Assembly (NCBI GenBank): GCA_941918925.1
Contig: OW799234.1
Span: 60,058,968 to 60,122,967 of the forward strand
From: Phyto melanocephala
Taxonomy: Eukaryota; Arthropoda; Insecta; Diptera; Rhinophoridae
Length of the DNA: 64,000 nucleotides
Reading direction: 5' to 3'
The notes below the pieces were generated by a model. The model searched no databases, had not been told where the DNA came from, and saw only the letters and a program-made list of their open reading frames with translations. The position numbers were made by a program, and so were the translations under genes. Position 1 is the stretch's first letter; each line of letters opens with the position of its first letter. Shown here piece by piece: positions 1-9,900 of this stretch.

Positions 1-585
1 AGTTGCGTTGATCTTCCCTAATGTAGCTCCTTAGCGCTTTATTTATTAAGCGATTCACTCGTTCGCTAGCATTGGACTGGGGACTATAAACAGCAGTCAA
101 AACATGTTCAATGCCATTTGCCCGTAAAAATTTTTCAAATTCTCTACTCTTAAACTGGGAACCATTGTCAGAAACAATTGTCTCTGGCACCCCATAGCAA
201 TAGAAAATGTCCGTCCTTAGAAAGTCAATGATTTGTTTCGATATAAACTTTTTCAGTGGTTTTAAAAATGTAAATTTTGAGAAATGATCCAAAACTATAA
301 GTATACCGATGTATCCGGATTTAGTCCTTGGTAACGGTCCAATTAAGTCAATATACAAACGTTGGAATGGTCTCTCTGTCATTACCATTTTACCTAATGG
401 AGGTCGTTACGTCATCGTTGGAGTTTTTGAAGTCTTGCACAAGTCACAATTCCGAATATAAGTCTTAACGTCTGTCACAAGTCCTGGCCAATAAAAATAA
501 CGCCTTATACGTTCCAACGTTTTGGCAATGCCCCCATGTGCAGAATTAGGTTTATCATGAGCAGAGTATATATATATATATAATA
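1..585 (-). pseudogene. pol: Pol integrase segment (zinc-binding domain and DDE core), truncated by window, one in-frame stop
   Basis: Integrase joins the element's cDNA to host DNA in the nucleus. The N-terminal part has the Ty3/gypsy-type zinc-binding sequence ending in CDLC, followed by KTSK. An in-frame TAA at 407-409 then interrupts the frame. The same frame continues past it and contains the catalytic core. I see Asp in YIDLIGP (codon 347-349), Asp in VSDNGSQF (167-169) and Glu in NASERVNR (62-64). That is the D,D(35)E spacing expected of retroelement integrases. The frame remains open to position 1, so the C-terminal domain lies outside the window. The upstream boundary is the TA-run frameshift at 567-582. 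The ATG at 632-634 is inside the preceding segment and is not a real start. Confidence 0.9.
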
Positions 586-1283
586 TCATGACGTAGTTCA
601 ATGGGTACAAATAGTTTCCAAGAATTGGATTCATCCAACTCTCCTGTAGAAAAGTCTACTCTTTTATAAATATATTTATCTATGATTTTAAAATCTGGTA
701 TTTCCGAAGAAGAAAATTCTTCGCGTAATTTTGAATATTCTGCACTGTCTAATGCCTCTGAATCCAAATTTATTAAAGGTAGACTATCCATTTCCAAAGA
801 GTCTATAAATATTTCACCTTCATGAGCTCGTGACAGAGTATCCGGTACTATATTGTCTTTTCCCTTTCGATGTTCGATTGAAAATTTAAAACCTTGTAGC
901 TTCAAAGACCATCTTGCCAGTCTACTAGATAGGTCCCTTTGACTCATGAGCCATTTAAGGCTTGCGTGATCGGTAACTACCTTAAACTCTTGTCCTTCTA
1001 TGTACTGTCTAAATTTTTTTATTGCCATCACCACGGCCAAACATTCCAGTTCGGTAATTGTATAGTTTCGTTGTGCTTTGTTTAACTTCTGCGACATGTA
1101 CGCAATTGGTCTTTCTGTGCCAATATCGTCTTTCTGTGCCAATACTGCTCCTATACCATATGTGCTAGCATCACACTGCAAAATAAATGGTGTTTCATAA
1201 TCAGGATGTACCAGTAATGGTGCAGTCGTTAGTCTGGTCTTTAATTTATCGAAAGCAACTTGTGCTTGAAAGTCTTTTTCTTT
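555..1283 (-). pseudogene. pol: Pol RNase H segment, frameshifted relative to both neighbours
   Basis: This frame encodes the RT connection and RNase H domain, which degrades the RNA strand of the RNA-DNA hybrid during reverse transcription. Acidic catalytic candidates are visible in order: Asp in QCDAS, Glu in TITELE, Asp in VTDHAS, and Asp in GKDNIVPDTLSR. These are the classic gypsy RNase H landmarks. Sequence before about 1283 in this frame (an ATG lies at 1344-1346) does not look like pol; the true coding sequence enters this frame from the RT frame at an A-rich run near 1271-1282. It loses frame again at the TA run at 567-582 and ends at a stop at 555-557. The domain itself has no internal stop. 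Confidence 0.9.
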
Positions 1284-2827
1284 GTCAGTAATTCTGTCAG
1301 TGGGAAAGTTAATGTCGAATAGTCCTGAATGAAACGACGGTACCACCCTGTCATTCCCAAGAACCGTCTCAAATGTCGAATAGATTGTGGTACCGGAAAG
1401 TCCTGTATTGCCCTAACCTTTTCGTCGTCTACCTGTAGTGTCCCGTTGCCTACCACATAACCAAGATATATTACCTTATTTAAAGCAAATTTACTTTTCT
1501 TAACATTAATCGTCAACCCTGCCTTCCTTAGTTGTGTAGCCACCTCCATTAGATGTGTTAAATGTTCGTCAAAGTTCGCCGAAACTATTAAAAGGTCGTC
1601 TAAATATACAAAAATATGTGATTTTAAATTATACGGAATGACAACGTCCATAAGTCTACACAATGTTTGCGGTGCATTACAAAGTCCAAACGGCATTCTT
1701 GTAAACTGGTACAATGGCCGATTAGGGACTGTAAAAGCGGTCTTTGGTTTTGAGCTTTCCTCCAGTTTAATCTGCCAAAAAGCATCCTTCAAATCTATTT
1801 TCGAAATACAGTAAACTGATGGAAGTCTCGATAAAAGTTCGTCAATGTTTGGTATAGGGTAAGCGTCCTTTACTGTCACAGAGTTCAGTTTCCTGCTGTC
1901 TACACACATCCGAATTTTGCCTGGTTTTATAAACACAACTGCTGGAGAAGACCACGGAGAACTAGAAGCCTCTTCGATAACACCAAGAGAAAGCATACTA
2001 TCTAATTTTAAACACAATTGCTTTTCCACAGCAGGAGATATAGGGTAATATCTTTGTTTAATAGCCTTTGCCTCACCTGTTTCGATTTGATGCTCAATAA
2101 GTGTCGTGCACCCTAAACCTTCTGTTTCCGAATCGGGAAAAGAGGATATTACTTTGTCAAGTTGCCGTCTTTGTATTGTTGTTAAAACCAGGTTATCAGG
2201 GTCAGGTTCAGTATACTCAATTTCACTAATTTCTGGCACAAAAATTTTCAATCCAAATTCCGTCCAGAAATCGAAGCCGCAAATTATATCCTGCTGAATT
2301 GTAGGTACCAGTAAAAACTCAAATGTCTTTGTCTGTTTCCGAAATGTCACAGTCAATGTCACCGTTCCTGTAATATTTTGTCTCTGTCCATCAGCAGTCC
2401 TTACGTTTCCCTTACACTTCCTATATCCGTCAATTTTAAGTACATCAAAAGCTAAATTACCACCAATCACACTTCTATTGGCTCCACTATCCAACAAAGC
2501 CAAATAATTATTTCCACATACCTTCAGATTTATATAAGGTCTACTATCATCTTCCCGTGAAATGATCGGAGAGATTACAATGTATCGAAATGATTTTAGT
2601 TTCCGGTAAAAGTTACGTATACGTTCTGCTGAACGTTTCGTTTTAAAATTTCTACCAGATGCACCAAATATCCTTTCGCGTGCCTTTTTATATTCCAGCA
2701 ATCGTACGTGATAGGGTCTCATTATAGGATGTATGTTTTCGTTAGCGTCCAAAGTTATATTTTCGCGTATTTGAGAAGTCATGGATGCCCGTTTTAATTC
2801 CGACGAACATCCTTCTGTCCGTTTCCC
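1241..2827 (-). pseudogene. pol: Pol protease and reverse transcriptase segment
   Basis: The first ATG in this frame is at 2780-2782, but the frame is open upstream through the gag end to the slippery site at 2821-2827. Translation therefore probably enters by -1 frameshifting and not at that ATG. Counting from the ATG, the retropepsin active site LLDSGA is at residues 96-101, with a C-terminal ICGFDF segment near 167-172. Reverse transcriptase follows, with RMCVDSRKLN near 291-300, SKIDLKDAFWQI near 327-338, MPFGLCNAP at 363-371 and the polymerase active site YLDD at 393-396. The thumb/connection motif FLGMTGWYRRFI is near 474-485. The frame then runs into a spurious tail and stops at 1241. 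The catalytic motifs look intact; the damage lies downstream. Confidence 0.93.
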
Positions 2828-3996
2828 TGTTTTTCTGTACTACATTTTGGACAAGAAGGTTTGTACGTGTCTTTTGCACCACAACCACAGCAAAATATAC
2901 GTCGTATATCTACACAGTCAAAATAGTTATGTCCTGTTTTGTCGCAGTTCCAGCATTTACTGTCTACACGAAGTGCACAAATTTCAGACGACTGAACAGA
3001 AGTATTTAAAATATTCAATTCGGAATTTGGGATACATACTTCTGCTACACGCCCTTTAACTACTCTTCGGGAATCATGAGTATGCAAGTCTTTCATAAAT
3101 TTTTCATGTCGTTTGACTTCATGACGAAGTTTTGCCACACTGGAAATATCAAAGTGTATTAACTCGTGCCGTATTTCATGTCGAAGGTTTCGAATCAAAA
3201 TAGCACACAAATTTTCGTCGGAAATCGAAATTTTTAATTTGTCAGTCATGGCCGAAACACAATCAAAATAGTCATCAAAGTCTTCATTTGAACGTTGCTT
3301 ACGCCGATGTATATCCTCCATTATGTCAAAGTCGTTATAGTCACATTTATATTGGTCACGTAAGGCCCTTGTCAAAACTAACCAGTCCAATTCATTATCT
3401 TGTCGATGGTAACGCCAGTACCAGTCCAAAGCTTTGCCGGCGAATAAAATGTGTGCATGTTTACTTAAAGTATTAAAGTCCCCATTTAAATTATTTGTTG
3501 TCAATACGTTAATCCGGTAAATAAATTCGTCAATATTCCTTTTGTCGTCACATCCAGTAAATTTTACCCGCCAGTTGCGTATAATATTGGAAATCTTTTC
3601 CCCTACAAAAGGTTCTGTTGAAGAATTGGTTCTAGAATAAGAATTTGTCGTAATATTTTCATTTAATTGAGCATTGGGAGGACTAGCATTACCACACAAA
3701 TTCATACCCTGAATCATAGACCTAAGTTCGTTCCTAATGAATTCAGTCATCTCACCTCGTAATGAATCCATTGAATTCCATAAAAGTTCCCTAATATAAA
3801 GCTGTTGTTGTTCAGTATTAGTAGTAGTAGTAGAAGTAGCCGTAGATCTATTTTTACCTGATTGAGCTGGTCTACCCCTTAAATTTCCTTGCGATGTAGT
3901 TGGAAGAGGATTGGATTCATCCACAGGGATAGTAAAATTACAATCCGCTGGTTCTTCCAATCTCAATAAATTTTCGTGACTTCTAGTTATTGGCAT
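2794..3996 (-). CDS. gag: Gag polyprotein of the LTR retrotransposon (400 aa, intact frame)
   Basis: Gag forms the virus-like particle that packages element RNA in the cytoplasm. The reading frame is complete, from ATG at 3994-3996 to TAA at 2794-2796. The N-terminal third is polar and low in complexity, with a Ser/Thr/Gln-rich run near residues 49-66 encoded by a short trinucleotide repeat. The middle, about residues 135-320, is the likely capsid domain, helical and rich in charged and aromatic residues (for example DWYWRYHRQDNELDW). A CCHC knuckle, CWNCDKTGHNYFDC, is at residues 348-361. A second Cys-rich cluster (about 369-386, CCGCG...SCPKC) lacks the usual His. The C-terminus is basic. 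Pol follows in the -1 frame with overlap. Gag is unbroken while pol is not, which suggests recent decay. Confidence 0.9.
   Translation of the reverse strand: MPITRSHENLLRLEEPADCNFTIPVDESNPLPTTSQGNLRGRPAQSGKNRSTATSTTTTNTEQQQLYIRELLWNSMDSLRGEMTEFIRNELRSMIQGMNLCGNASPPNAQLNENITTNSYSRTNSSTEPFVGEKISNIIRNWRVKFTGCDDKRNIDEFIYRINVLTTNNLNGDFNTLSKHAHILFAGKALDWYWRYHRQDNELDWLVLTRALRDQYKCDYNDFDIMEDIHRRKQRSNEDFDDYFDCVSAMTDKLKISISDENLCAILIRNLRHEIRHELIHFDISSVAKLRHEVKRHEKFMKDLHTHDSRRVVKGRVAEVCIPNSELNILNTSVQSSEICALRVDSKCWNCDKTGHNYFDCVDIRRIFCCGCGAKDTYKPSCPKCSTEKQGNGQKDVRRN
2821..2827 (-). promoter_or_regulatory. Probable -1 programmed ribosomal frameshift site (GGGAAAC)
   Basis: On the minus strand the heptamer GGGAAAC lies 24 nt before the gag stop at 2796-2794. 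Its codons in the gag frame are GGA and AAC, which is the X XXY YYZ phase needed for tandem -1 slippage. After slipping one base back, the frame is open and leads directly into pol. The pol frame is -1 relative to gag by coordinate arithmetic. I did not fold the downstream RNA for a stimulatory structure. Confidence 0.7.
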
Positions 3997-4615
3997 ATTA
4001 ATAAAAGTTAATCAATGTAAAAGTTTTGTATTGTTTATTTTTTTCCACACTACTAAGTTAAGGCTTTAATATAAGGTAGTACGAAATATAAAAAAAAATA
4101 AGATAGATATTATTATATAGACTAAACTTCATTTTAAAAAAAATAAAAAAAACATAATAAAAATAATTTAAGATATTTTAAGTGAGTAAACCATAAACCC
4201 TATAAAGCTTAAAGTAAAAATCTCAATTTAAAAGATCATAGCTAAAAGTAAAAAAAATAAATACGATAAGTCTTGTATAAGAGTAAGAAATCAGAATAAC
4301 CTAAAATCAAAAATCTCTATTACACATCAACTTAAAGTGAAAATTTGGAAACTCAAATAAATTATAATCCTATAAAAACAACGGGTTTAGAAGATATCAG
4401 ATTTCGTGAGTAAAATTCCAAAATTAATCCGGAATTTAAAATCTCAAACGAAATTTAACAAAACAAAAAAAAATTGCCTAAATAAAATTAAAATGATAAA
4501 ATAAAAAAAAATAGTCGATATAAACAAGTTATTATATGTGAAAGCATCAGCACGAAAAAGATGTAATTATGAGAAGTATTATAACCAATTAAAAGGTAAT
4601 AGCTATTCCGCTGAT
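3997..4615 (-). other. Retrotransposon leader between primer site and gag
   Basis: About 620 nt of very A-rich sequence (element strand T-rich) separates the primer-binding site from the gag ATG. It holds many short homopolymer runs and no open frame with recognisable coding content. This is the usual place for the packaging signal, but I see no specific motif to support one. Confidence 0.7.
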
Positions 4616-4633
4616 GCCCCACGTTGGGCGCCA
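4616..4633 (-). promoter_or_regulatory. Primer-binding site complementary to tRNA-Lys (CUU)
   Basis: The element-strand sequence TGGCGCCCAACGTGGGGC is the 18-nt complement of the 3' end, with CCA, of the fly lysine tRNA as I remember it. TGG at the start is the complement of the tRNA CCA tail. It lies where expected, downstream of the LTR end and upstream of gag. The match is to remembered tRNA sequence and was not looked up. Confidence 0.88.
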
Positions 4634-4642
4634 TTTAAATTA

Positions 4643-6346
4643 TGTAACGAACCTAACCGTAAAGCCCTAACTCACCGAGACCGTGCTACCTATAATACCA
4701 GCTGTGCTCATGGAAATTTGGGGTGATTCTTGTCCCTATAGAATTAGTACGGTACACTACATAAACCTTTAAAAATTAGGTAGCTATGAAAATAATCGAC
4801 CAACTAAAACAAAACAAAAAAAAATATATCCATATTAAGTTAAAACAAAAAAAATTTCGGATGATAAAGAAAATAAAAATGATGAAGTTTAGGAGAAGAG
4901 GTATTAGATGTTAGTTCCTCCTCTGTTATCTCAACCCTCCCAACCATGCTATCTATAAGAATAATTTCTAGATAGCCCTAAACTGAACTACCTTTCTAAA
5001 GTCCTTAACTTTTCATGTGTTTGGAATAAATGTATTTAGCAAATCATATTCTAACAAAACAGTACATTTTAATAATTTAATTTTTTTTTCCTATTTTTTA
5101 TTTATAAAATAACAACAAAAAAAAGAACCAAAAAAAAATTAATAAATAAATAATTAATTACTACTGTAAACAGAAAATTGTCATTATTTGTTGTTAAATA
5201 ATTTTTATGTTTATGTTTTATGTACTAAATGTTTACAAAAAAAAATAATAAAACTCACCGATATTATATCCCTCGAAGACTTACAGGCCTGTTGTCGGTT
5301 GGGATCTTGAGTTTTTTTTTTTTTTCTTTCTTTAGAACAATGTGTTTAAGTTTATGTTATTCGTTTATAAAATATTTACATGAATCGAATTAATATTGTT
5401 TTCTTTACAATTTTAAAACCGACAAGAATAATTAATACAACAAAAAAAAAAACATAATTACATAACAAAAACCAATATATACAATAATAAAACAATCACA
5501 GTAATAAAAAAAAATCAATTGACAAAAAGTAAAAATCAAGTTAACAATAACAAAAAAATTTAAAAAAAATTTAATCTACATCCGGGATAATTCAAAGATA
5601 AACAGCTCTACCTTTAATAGTTTTACGTTTAAAAATTACAAAAACGAATAGTGTTAAAAAAAAATTGTACGTCCGTGAAATGGGTATATAAAAAAAACTA
5701 TCGCAAGGTGTTGCTGATGGAGATTATCAAAATTAATGTTCGAACCGGTGGAAAAATAATTAAACGATCTGTTCCTTTCCCTTTTACAGATTTCTTCTTC
5801 CAATTTCCTTTCTGCTGACTATAATAACCTCGTATAAAAATTTCCAGTTTCCATATAATTTTTAAAAATTTAGAGCCACTAATTAAAAAAAAATAATAAC
5901 CAGGTTTCTGTATTAGTATTACAGAGAACCTGGTGTATCCAATGTCCAAAAGGTCTACAAATAAACATACAAATTTTCCCTTATAATAGAGATCAAAATA
6001 AAAAAAATATAGTCTCTTACCGTTTAAAAATTTAGGAAATAAAATAATTTATATTTGCAAAACAAACAAAAAAAATGATACTTAATCTTGAATTAACTTA
6101 TATTCTCTGTTGTTTTCCTTATTAAACAAAACTAATCCGTTCACTTCAAAAGAAAATTTTAAAAAATTTTCCCCAAAACAAAATTTCCAAAGATATGTAT
6201 GTTTGTAGTAAAATCAAAAAAAAATTTTCTGAAAACTTATTGACAAAATTTCGAAGCCTACGTATGAAAAATAAAAATTTTCCCCATTAACATAATAAAT
6301 TAATCAGTGGGAAATTTAAATTACGTACTAACTTTGAAGACTCACA
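4643..6346 (-). repeat. Probable 5' LTR of the retrotransposon, about 1.7 kb
   Basis: On the element strand the region begins TGTGAGTC at 6346, where satellite sequence stops, and ends GTTACA at 4643, about 9 nt before the primer site. This gives the TG...CA ends typical of LTRs. An AATAAA lies at 5102-5097 and a TATATA-like stretch near 5690, both weak in such A+T-rich DNA. No convincing gene lies here; an 83-codon frame at 5698-5949 has no family features. The second LTR is outside the window, so the ends cannot be confirmed by comparison. The LTR could be shorter, with unrelated DNA between it and the satellite. A length of 1.7 kb is long for gypsy elements, though not unknown. Confidence 0.55.
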
Positions 6347-6924
6347 ACTTTTTCAAAAAACTAATTGTATGAAAGCCACTCAAATCACTTTATGGTCAAT
6401 TGGGTCAAAATAAAGAGATGTGCCAAAAATCGGAAAATAAGGTATGATAGAGGATTGTACTGGCTACATTTCCTCATACCTCGTTTCTTTCAATATACTT
6501 TTTTCTAGAACAACTTTTTAAAAAAACTAATTGTATGAAAGTCACTGAAATAACTTTTTGGTCAATTGGGTAAAAAAAAAGAGATGTGCCAAAAATTGGA
6601 AAATTGGACACGGTAGAGGAAAATATGATCTAGATTTCCCCATATCCCGTTTCTTTCAATATACTTTTTTCAAGAACAACTTTTTCAAAAAACTATTTGT
6701 ATGAAAGTCACTGAAACAACTTTTTGGTCAATTGGGTCAAAATAAAGAGATGTGCCAAAAATTGGAAAATTGGACACGGTAGAGGAAAATATGATCTAGA
6801 TTTCCCCATATCCCGTTTCTTTCAATATACTTTTTTCTAGAACAACTTTTTCAAAAAACTAATTGTATTGAAGTCACTGAAATAACTTTTTGGTCAATTG
6901 CGTCAAAATAAAGAGATGTGCCAA

Positions 6925-9900
6925 AAATTGGAAAAAGAGGTAAAATAGGGGACAGTACTGGCTGCATTTCCTCATACCTCGTTTCTTTCAATATACTTTT
7001 TTCTTGAACAATTTTTTCAAAAAACTAATTGTATTGAAGTCACTGAAATAACTTTTTGGTCAATTGGGTCAAAATAAAGAGATATGCCAAAAATTGGAAA
7101 AAGAGGTATGATAGCGGACGCTACTGGATACATTTCCTTATACCACGCTTCTTACAATTTACTTTTATCTAGAACAACTTTTTCAAAAAACTAATTGTAT
7201 GAAAGTCACTTAAATCACTTTTTGGTCAATTGGGTCAAAATAAAGAGATGTGCCAAAAATCGGAAAACGAGGTATGATAGAGGATGGTACTGGCTACATT
7301 TCCTCATAACTCGTTTCGTTCAATATACTTTTTTCTTGAACAACTTTTTAAAAAAACTAATTGTATGAAAGTCACTGAAATAACTTTTTGGTCAATTGGG
7401 TCAAAATAAAGAGATGTGCCAAAAATTGGAAAATTGGACACGGTAGAGGAAAATATGATCTAGATTTCCCCATATCCCGTTTCTTTCAATATACTTTTTT
7501 CAAGAACAAATTTTTAAAAAAAACTAATTGTATGAAAGTCACTGAAATAACTTTTTGGTCAATTGGGTCAAAATAAAGAGATGTGCCAAAAATTGGAAAA
7601 TGAGGTATGATAGGGGACACTACTGGATACATTTCCTTATACCACGCTTCTTACAATATACTTTTTTCTAGAACAACTTTTTCAAAAAACTAATTGTATG
7701 AAAGTCACTTAAATCACTTTTTGGTCAATTGGGTCAAAACAAAGAGATGTGCCAAAAATCAAAAAATGAGGTATAATAAGGGACAGTACTGGCTACATTT
7801 CCTCATACGTCGTTTCTTTCAATATACTTTTTTCTAGAACAACTTTTTCAAAAAACTAATTGTATGAAAGTCACTGAAACAACTTTTTGGTCAATTGGGT
7901 CAAAATAAAGAGATGTGCCAAAAATCGGAAAATAAGGTATGATAGAGGATTGTACTGGCTACATCCCCTCATACCTCGTTTCTTTCAATATACTTTTTTC
8001 TAGAACAACTTTTTAAAAAAACTAATTGTATGAAAGTCACTGAAATAACTTTTTGGTCAATTTGGTCAAAATAAAGAGATGTGCCAAAAATCGAAAAATG
8101 AGGTAAAATAGGGGACAGTACTGGCTGCATTTCCTCGTACCTCGTTTTTTTCAATATACTTTTTTCTAGAACAACTTTTTCAAAAAACTAATTGTATGAA
8201 AGTCACTGAAATAACTTTTTGGTCAATTGGGTCAAAATAAAGAGATGTGCCAAAAATTGGAAAATTGGACACGGTAGAGGAAAACATGATCTAGATTTCC
8301 CCATATCCCATTTCTTTCAATATACTTTTTTCTAGAACAACTTTTTCAAAAAACTAATTGTATTGAAGTCACTGAAATAACTTTTTGGTCAATTGGGTCA
8401 AAATAAAGAGATGTGCCAAAAATTAGAAAAAGAGGTAAAATAGGGGACAGTACTGGCTGCATTCCCTCATACCTCGTTTCTTTCAATATACTTTTTTCTT
8501 GAACAACTTTTTCAAAAAACTAATTGTATTGAAGTCACTGAAATAACTTTTTGGTCAATTGGGTCAAAATAAAGAGATGTGCCAAAAATTGGAAAAAGAG
8601 GTATGATAGGGGACGCTACTGGATACATTTCTTTATACCTCGTTTCTTTCAATATACTTTTTTCTAGAACAACTTTTTAAAAAAACTAATTGTATGAAAG
8701 TCACTGAAATAACTTTTTGGTCAATTGGGTCAAAATAAAGAGATGTGCCAAAAATTGGAAAATGAGGTATGATAAGGGACGCTACTGGATACATTTCCTT
8801 ATACCACGCTTCTTACAATTTACTTTTATCTAGAACAACTTTTTCAAAAAACTAATTGTATGAAAGTCACTAAAATCACTTTTTGGTCAATTGGGTCAAA
8901 ATAAAGAGATGTGCCAAAAATCGAAAAATGAGGTATGATAGGGGACGGTACTGGCCACATTTCCTCATACCTCGTTTCTTTCAATATACTTTTTTCTAGA
9001 ATAACTTTTTAAAAAAACTAATTGTATGAAAGCCACTCAAATAACTTTATGGTCAATTGGGTCAAAATAAAGAGATGTGCCAAAAATCGGAAAATGAGGT
9101 ATGATAGAGGATGGTACTGGCTACATTTCTTTATACCTCGTTTCTTTCAATATACTTTTTTCTAGAACAACTTTTTAAAAAAACTAATTGTATTAAAGTC
9201 ACTGAAATAACTTTTTGGTCAATTGGTCAAAATAAAGAGATGTGCCAAAAATTGGAAAATGAGGTATGATAAGGGACGCTACTGGATACATTTCCTTATA
9301 CCACGCTTCTTACAATATACTTTTTTCTAGAACGACTTTTTCAAAAAACTAATTGTATGAAAGTCACTTAAATCACTTTTTGGTCAATTGGGTCAAAACA
9401 AAGAGATGTGGCAAAAATCGGAAAATTAAGGTATAATAGGGGACGGTACTGGCTGCATTTCCTCATACCTCGTTTCTTTCAATATACTTTTTTCTAGAAC
9501 AACTTTTTCAAAAAACTAATTGTATGAAAGTCACTGAAATAACTTTTTGGTCAATTGGGTCAAAATAAAGAGATGTGCCAAAAATTGGAAAATGAGGTAT
9601 GATAGTTGACGCTACTGGATACATTTCGTTATACCACGCTTCTTACAATATACTTTTTTCTAGAACAACTTTTTCAAAAAACTAATTGTGAAAGTCACTT
9701 AAATCACTTTTTAGTCAATTGGGTCAAAACAAAGAGATGTGCCAAAAATCGAAAAACGAGGAATAATAGGGGACAGTACTGGCTGCACTTCCTCATACCT
9801 CGTTTCTTTCAATATACTTTTTTCTAGAACAACTTTTTCAAAAAACTAATTGTATGAAAGTCACTGAAATAACTTTTTGGTCAATTGGGTCAAAATAAAG

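Larger units (their letters stand above)
1..6346 (-). mobile_element. Ty3/gypsy-type LTR retrotransposon, 5' part (long LTR, gag, pol), inactivated
   Basis: On the minus strand the order is LTR, tRNA-Lys primer site, leader, gag with a CCHC knuckle, then protease, reverse transcriptase, RNase H and integrase. Integrase placed after RNase H is the Ty3/gypsy (Metaviridae) order and rules out Copia. The window begins inside the integrase core, so the rest of integrase, any env and the 3' LTR are not visible. Pol has frameshifts near 1271-1282 and 567-582 and a stop at 407-409, so this copy cannot make a full polyprotein. A long LTR with a lysine tRNA primer recalls the Osvaldo/Ulysses lineage of flies; that placement is from memory and not from an alignment. 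The right end abuts satellite monomers, implying insertion into the array. Confidence 0.9.

Noticed and set aside
1..634. Env gene or 3' LTR of the retrotransposon
   Set aside because: They would lie left of position 1; nothing in the window supports or excludes them.
2781..3476. Plus-strand frames opposite gag (2781-3059, 2785-3009, 3288-3476)
   Set aside because: They are antisense shadows of the gag coding sequence.
4538..4726. 62-codon plus-strand frame across the primer-binding site
   Set aside because: It overlaps the primer-binding site and LTR end on the opposite strand and has no coding signature.
5698..5949. 83-codon minus-strand frame in the putative LTR
   Set aside because: A+T-rich, no family features, and inside a region better explained as LTR; likely chance.
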